A stretch of DNA of 64,000 bases from Roseomonas sp. AR75 (lineage in GTDB: Bacteria; Pseudomonadota; Alphaproteobacteria; Acetobacterales; Acetobacteraceae): positions 682,001 through 746,000 of the forward strand of contig NZ_STGB01000004.1 in NCBI RefSeq assembly GCF_005222815.1, given 5' to 3'. Positions 60,074 through 64,000 of the stretch are shown in pieces (within the stretch, counting starts at the first letter, position 1; each line of letters starts with the position of its first letter). Made by a program: the position numbers and the translations under genes. The notes beneath the pieces were generated by a model. The model worked only from the letters and a program-made list of their open reading frames with translations, ran no database searches and had not been told where the DNA came from.

Positions 60074-60657
60074 TGGCAGCGCCACCGAACGCAGAAAGCA
60101 TCGCCCTGCTGGAACGCTTCGTCGCCGCCCTCGCGGCACGCGGCATCGTCAGCGAGGAGGAGATCGCGTCGCAGATCGAGCGCACCGACCGCGCCAGCCC
60201 CGAGATCGGTGCCCGCATGGTCGCCCGCGCCTGGACCGATCCCACCTATCACGCGCTGCTGCTGCGCGACGGCACGGAGGCGGCGGAGCAGATGGGCGTC
60301 TCCATGGCCGGCGCGCCGCCGCTTGGCGTGCTCGCCGACACCGACCGCGTGCATCACCTGGTCGTCTGCACGCTGTGCTCCTGCTATCCGCGCATGGTGC
60401 TCGGCTATCCGCCGCATTGGTACAAGTCGGCCGCGTATCGTGCGCGCGCGGTGCGCGACCCGCGCGGCGTGCTGGCCGAATGGGGCACGGTGCTGCCGCA
60501 GGGTGTCGAGGTGCGCGTGGTCGATTCCACCGCCGACTATCGCTGGATGGTGCTGCCGCAGCGCCCCGCCGGGACCGAGGGCTGGGACGAGGCGCGGCTC
60601 GCCGCCATCGTCACGCGCGACCATCTGGTGGGCGTCTCGCTGCCGGCGGCGGCCTAG
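60073..60657 (+). CDS. Nitrile hydratase alpha-type subunit (cobalt type; ScnC-like)
   Basis: 194 residues. The metal site is VVCTLCSCYPRMVLGYPP: Cys99, Cys102, Ser103 and Cys104, the CTLCSC form linked to non-corrin cobalt (iron enzymes have CSLCSC). PHWYKSAAYRARAVRDPRGVL and GVEVRVVDSTADYRWMVLPQRP follow the family pattern. It hydrates a nitrile to an amide, or thiocyanate if the complex is SCNase-like. GGAGG lies seven bases before the ATG. No cobalt chaperone/activator and no amidase gene is next to it. Confidence 0.9.
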   Translation: MAAPPNAESIALLERFVAALAARGIVSEEEIASQIERTDRASPEIGARMVARAWTDPTYHALLLRDGTEAAEQMGVSMAGAPPLGVLADTDRVHHLVVCTLCSCYPRMVLGYPPHWYKSAAYRARAVRDPRGVLAEWGTVLPQGVEVRVVDSTADYRWMVLPQRPAGTEGWDEARLAAIVTRDHLVGVSLPAAA

Positions 60658-60661
60658 CGCG

Positions 60662-62263
60662 GTGAAGGGCATCGTCGTCTGCCCGCAGCCGCGCGCGGCG
60701 GATGTCGGCGCGGACATTCTGCGGCGCGGCGGCACCGCCTTCGACGCGGCGCTCGCCACGGCCTTCTGCCAGATGCTGCAGGACCCCTTCATGTGCGGCC
60801 TCGGCGGCATGGGCACGCTGCAGTACCGGGATGCGCGCAGCGGCCGCCAGGGCATGATCGACTTCCACGCGCGCGCCGGCGCGAAGGTCACGCCCGACAT
60901 GTGGGCGGCCGACAGCAAGGGCCGCTCCGCCATCTCCGGCTACGCGCTGTTCGAGGATCATCGCGCGGAACTCGGCTACACCGCGATCATGACGCCCGGC
61001 ACCGTCGCCGGCCTGGCGCGGTTTCACGCCACGCTGTGTTCCTGGGATTGGGCCGATCTGCTGGCGCCGGCGATCCGCATGGCGAAGGAGGGCATCACCG
61101 TCACGCCCTTCTTCGCCGATTTTCTTGTTCGCCCGCCGCAGCCCGGCCTGCCCACCGGGATGCAGCGCGTGACCAAGACGCCGGCCTGCGCCGCGCTGTA
61201 TCTGAAGGACGGCGCGCTGCACCAGGTGGGCGACGTCATCCGCCATCCGCAGATGGCCGACACGCTGGACCGGCTCGCGGCGAAGGGCGCCGCCGACTTC
61301 TACACCGGGGAGATCGCCGGGCGCATCGCAGAGGACTTCGCAAGCCACGGCGCCTTTGTCACGGCCAGCGACCTCGCTTCCTACCACCCGGTGGAATCGC
61401 CGCCGGTGATCGGCAGCTATCGCGGCTTCGAGATCGCCTCCAATCCGCCGCCGGGATCGGGCGCGGTGCTGATCGCGATGCTCAACATCCTCGAGAATTT
61501 CGACTTCGTCGGCGTGCATCCCGGCAGCGTGCGGCACCTGGATCTTGTCGCGCGCGCCATGGCGGCGGCGCATGAGGATCGCGAGCATTGGCTCGGCGAT
61601 CCCGCCTTCGTGGAGGTGCCGGTGGAGACGATGATCTCCAAGGCCCGCGCCGCGGAGTGGGCGCGAAAGATCCGGGATGGCTGGCTGCCCGGCGGCCGGA
61701 TCGGCGCGCCGCCCTCCTGCACCACGCATCTCTCCGTCTGGGATGCGGCGGGCAATTGCGTCTCCCTCACGCACACCCTCGGCACCGGCGCGGGCGTGGT
61801 GACCGAAGGCCTTGGCTTCAACTGGAACAACGCCATGAAGCTGTTCGACATGCGGCCCGGCCGCGCGAACAGCATGGCGCCGGGCAAGGCGCGCACCACC
61901 GGCATGGTGCCCACCATCGTATCCAAGGATGGCGAGCCCTGGATGGTGGTGGGCGCGCCCGGCGGCAGCGTCATCATCTCCTCCGTACTCACCACCATCG
62001 TCAACGCCATCGACTTCGGCATGACGGCGGTGGAGGCGGTCTCCTTCCCGCGCATCCATTGCGAGGGCGGCCCGGTCTTCTGCGAGGCGCGCGTGCAGGG
62101 CGACGTGGTGGAGGGGTTGCGCGCGCTTGGCCACGAGGTGCGGCACTCGCCCATCTCCTACGATCCCACGATGAGCCGCGCGCATGCCATCCTGCTGCGC
62201 GACGGCAAGCCTTCGGGTGCTGCCGATCCGCGCGGCGGCGGGGGCGTTGCCATCGCCTGGTGA
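60662..62263 (+). CDS. Gamma-glutamyltransferase family protein
   Basis: 533 residues from a GTG four bases after the alpha-subunit stop. Family features: ADILRRGGTAFDAALATAF, GLGGMGTLQYRD, GTVAGLARFH, ASNPPPGSGAVLIAML, the autoprocessing site at PPSC-TTHLSVWDAAGNCVS with Thr354 as the new N-terminal nucleophile, and APGGSVIISSV. Unlike most bacterial GGTs it has no signal peptide, so it should be cytoplasmic. It removes gamma-glutamyl groups from peptides or amides; the link to the nitrile hydratase genes suggests gamma-glutamyl nitriles or similar as substrates (inference). Confidence 0.9.
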   Translation: MKGIVVCPQPRAADVGADILRRGGTAFDAALATAFCQMLQDPFMCGLGGMGTLQYRDARSGRQGMIDFHARAGAKVTPDMWAADSKGRSAISGYALFEDHRAELGYTAIMTPGTVAGLARFHATLCSWDWADLLAPAIRMAKEGITVTPFFADFLVRPPQPGLPTGMQRVTKTPACAALYLKDGALHQVGDVIRHPQMADTLDRLAAKGAADFYTGEIAGRIAEDFASHGAFVTASDLASYHPVESPPVIGSYRGFEIASNPPPGSGAVLIAMLNILENFDFVGVHPGSVRHLDLVARAMAAAHEDREHWLGDPAFVEVPVETMISKARAAEWARKIRDGWLPGGRIGAPPSCTTHLSVWDAAGNCVSLTHTLGTGAGVVTEGLGFNWNNAMKLFDMRPGRANSMAPGKARTTGMVPTIVSKDGEPWMVVGAPGGSVIISSVLTTIVNAIDFGMTAVEAVSFPRIHCEGGPVFCEARVQGDVVEGLRALGHEVRHSPISYDPTMSRAHAILLRDGKPSGAADPRGGGGVAIAW

Positions 62264-62363
62264 CGGGCGGCGCCCGGCGCAGGTCCGGGCGCAACGTTGG
62301 GCCTTCCCGGCCGTTGGCGCCGAGGCGCGACGCGCCAAGCTGAACAAAGCCGGGAGTTCATGC

Positions 62364-62780
62364 GTGTCCGACTTCATCGTCTCGCCCACGCTACAGGCCT
62401 GGGCGCCGAGAATGCTGAGCGTGCTGCGCATTGTCGCCGCGCTGATCTTCTTCCTGCATGGATCGCAGAAGCTGCTGGGCTTTCCGCCGATGGCGAATGG
62501 TGGCCCGGGTCCCGAGGTCTTCACCCTCTCCTGGATTGCCGGCGCGCTCGAACTGGTGCTGGGCGCGCTGCTGATCCTGGGGTTGTTCACGCGGCCTGCG
62601 GCCTTCGTGGCCTCGGGCGAGATGGCCTTCGCCTACTTCCTGGGACATGCCCCGCGCGACCTGTTCCCGACCCTGAACGGCGGCGACGCGGCAATCCTCT
62701 ACTGCTTCGTCTTCCTCTACATCGCCGTCGCCGGGCCGGGTCCGTGGAGCCTGGACGCCGCGCTGCGCCGCCGGGGCTGA
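62364..62780 (+). CDS. DoxX family membrane protein
   Basis: 138 residues, four spans. MLSVLRIVAALIFFLHGSQKLLGF is the DoxX opening with the GxxKLxGF motif, and LELVLGALLILGLFTRPAAF the second block. GTG 62364 has GGGAG upstream. These proteins are quinone- or redox-related but poorly defined. It is convergent with the AraC regulator, seven bases between stops. Confidence 0.88.
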   Translation: MSDFIVSPTLQAWAPRMLSVLRIVAALIFFLHGSQKLLGFPPMANGGPGPEVFTLSWIAGALELVLGALLILGLFTRPAAFVASGEMAFAYFLGHAPRDLFPTLNGGDAAILYCFVFLYIAVAGPGPWSLDAALRRRG

Positions 62781-62787
62781 CGCTGCG

Positions 62788-63843
62788 TCAGAGACGGCGG
62801 AGCAGCTCGGCGTGGTCGCGCGGGCGCATCTCCGCTGCGCCGCGCGACGGTGCGAAGGCCTGCCCCGCCAGCGCCGCGATGCGGAACTCCCGTGGGGAGC
62901 AGCCGAATTCACGCCGGAAGATGCGGCTGAAGGAGGAGTGGTCGAAGAAACCCACATCCTCCGCGATGCTCGCGATCTCTCGCGTGTCGGCGGCATCGCC
63001 GAGCGCGCGGGCGGCGGCGCGCAGGCGCTCCGTCTGGATGTAATGCGCCACGCCGCCCTGCGGCTCGAACAGCCGATAGAGCTGGGAGCGGGAGACGCCG
63101 GCAAGCTTCGCCAGGCGGTCGGGTCCGAGCATCGCGGACCGCAGGTGCTGGCGGATCAGGGCCTTGATGCGGGAGATCAGCACCTGCTCCAGCGGTGCCC
63201 GCGCCGCCGCCATCGTGCCGGCCCCCGGCGCGATGGATGCGGCGATCATCGCGCGCGTGGACTCCACGACGCGTGGCAGTTCCGCGGCGCCGAGCGCCGG
63301 CATCTCGGCGGCGAGCTGCAGGATATAGGCGGCGAGCAGCCGCCCCATGGCGCTGTCGAGCGGCGCGTCGCGCGAGGCATGCAGCGCCGCGCCGAGTTCC
63401 GGCAGCACCTCGCGCGGCACGAAGAGGCAGAGCCAATCGATGTCGGAGCGGTCGGAGACGAAGACGTCATCCAGCGACCCCACGCTGACCGCCCCGGCCG
63501 ACAGCATCAGGCAGGTGTCGCCGCTGCGGATGCGCCGCTCGCCGCGCCGCGCGACGCTGATCATCCAGTGGTCCAGCCCGTTGCGCCGCGACTGGGCGAG
63601 GCTGCGCGACAGCCGCGCCGCCGGCGCCTGCATCGTCGCGAGCGCCAGCGGTCCGAAACGCCACACCTCGCGCCGCGCGGGAAAGCCCGCCGCCGCATCC
63701 CGCAGCGGCGCAGTGTCCACCGTGCCGGCGCTGGACTCGTGCCAGGCGGCGAATTGCTCGGCCGGTGGCAAATCCAGGGTCGAGAAGGCGAGCGGCGCGC
63801 GGCGTGCCGCAGGCAGTACGTCGCCGGCGTTGCCCAGCCTCAC
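62788..63843 (-). CDS. AraC-family transcriptional regulator
   Basis: 351 residues as taken. N-terminal ligand domain of AraC_binding_2 type (LDLPPAEQFAAWHESSAG, then SGDTCLMLSAGAVSVGSLDD), C-terminal double helix-turn-helix: GPDRLAKLAGVSRSQLYRLF, EIASIAEDVGFFDHSSFSRI and FRREFGCSPREFR. It resembles regulators of aromatic or nitrile/amide catabolism, e.g. those with the FAAWHE-type opening, but its targets are unknown. The start is unclear: GTG 63843 is used; the frame stays open to a TTG at 63942. No clear ribosome-binding site. Confidence 0.88.
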   Translation of the reverse strand: MRLGNAGDVLPAARRAPLAFSTLDLPPAEQFAAWHESSAGTVDTAPLRDAAAGFPARREVWRFGPLALATMQAPAARLSRSLAQSRRNGLDHWMISVARRGERRIRSGDTCLMLSAGAVSVGSLDDVFVSDRSDIDWLCLFVPREVLPELGAALHASRDAPLDSAMGRLLAAYILQLAAEMPALGAAELPRVVESTRAMIAASIAPGAGTMAAARAPLEQVLISRIKALIRQHLRSAMLGPDRLAKLAGVSRSQLYRLFEPQGGVAHYIQTERLRAAARALGDAADTREIASIAEDVGFFDHSSFSRIFRREFGCSPREFRIAALAGQAFAPSRGAAEMRPRDHAELLRRL

Positions 63844-64000
63844 CCGCTCGGCGGTATCGTCGAGGCGCGGCGAGGACAACCGGTGAGCTCCGCAATTCAG
63901 TTTCGCGGACGACCCTAGCCGCCTTCGGGCATGGAAAGCCAATCAAGCCGTGCGCAAATGGTCATTGGTAGGGGGCGAAGGCCGCCGCTGCCGCCGCCTG

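Overview
The window is about 64 kb of very GC-rich chromosomal DNA. It most likely comes from a pigmented alphaproteobacterium of the Acetobacteraceae, Roseomonas-like. This is an inference from the family mix: hpnC/D/E squalene genes beside C30-type carotenoid genes, TRAP and TAXI binding proteins, a DUF849/BKACE enzyme, DUF1489, TIGR02186 and DUF3422 proteins, a four-gene sdh operon, and a PQQ sugar dehydrogenase paired with a cytochrome c. No rRNA, tRNA, phage, plasmid or CRISPR was seen. Apart from one MITE-like insertion the region reads as stable core and accessory chromosome.

Layout. 1-7.7 kb (minus): a squalene-route C30 carotenoid operon, crtN-type desaturase, second CrtN/CrtP-type enzyme, acyltransferase, glycosyltransferase, a fused HpnC-HpnD squalene synthase, and hpnE running off the left edge. 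7.7-11.4 kb (minus): acyl-CoA dehydrogenase, FAD oxidoreductase, and a histone H1-like Lys/Arg/Ala protein. 11.5-16.4 kb (minus): a TRAP transporter (dctPQM) with a uronate-dehydrogenase-like enzyme and an aldose 1-epimerase, read as sugar-acid uptake and oxidation. 16.7-19.5 kb (plus): amidase and a KtrB/TrkH potassium subunit. 19.7-23.6 kb (minus): trmB, metK, an alpha/beta-hydrolase-like protein, dapB. 24.2-29.5 kb: the chaperone block dnaJ, dnaK, (DUF3422 on plus), grpE. 29.7-36.5 kb: murJ, 1-Cys peroxiredoxin, L,D-transpeptidase-like protein, ribA, an OmpR-type regulator, a RutE-like nitroreductase, and an Nfu scaffold. 36.6-45.2 kb: a MITE, the tauE-TIGR02186-usp operon, a PEP-CTERM-like protein, a membrane/coiled-coil protein, PQQ dehydrogenase with diheme cytochrome c, a 5'-nucleotidase and a DUF938 methyltransferase. 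45.3-48.8 kb (minus): sdhCDAB. 49.1-57.1 kb: an XRE regulator with a divergent membrane protein, an aspartate-semialdehyde-dehydrogenase homologue lacking the catalytic residues, a chemoreceptor, a TAXI binding protein, DUF1489, an SDR and BKACE. 57.2-64 kb: moeB-dsrE, an SH3 protein, a three-gene split-beta nitrile hydratase (thiocyanate-hydrolase-like layout) followed by gamma-glutamyltransferase, doxX and an AraC regulator.

The most notable signals are: (1) the carotenoid operon with its HpnC-HpnD fusion, which puts squalene synthesis and its predicted desaturation in one transcript; (2) the split-beta nitrile hydratase plus cytosolic-looking gamma-glutamyltransferase; (3) a family of multi-hairpin repeats that follow the stop codons of minus-strand genes at five loci, whose stems change in sequence but keep pairing, and which is amplified as three 103-bp tandem units after dnaJ; (4) a 162-bp MITE with a TCA target duplication just behind a stop codon; (5) the Asd homologue without its catalytic Cys, Gln and His; (6) a nearly identical promoter block before grpE and the asd-like gene.

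The DNA is so GC-rich that almost every true gene has long open frames on the opposite strand. Genes were chosen by recognisable protein families, operon overlaps (ATGA, GTGA, TGATG) and ribosome-binding sites. Promoters and terminators are read by eye and carry modest confidence.
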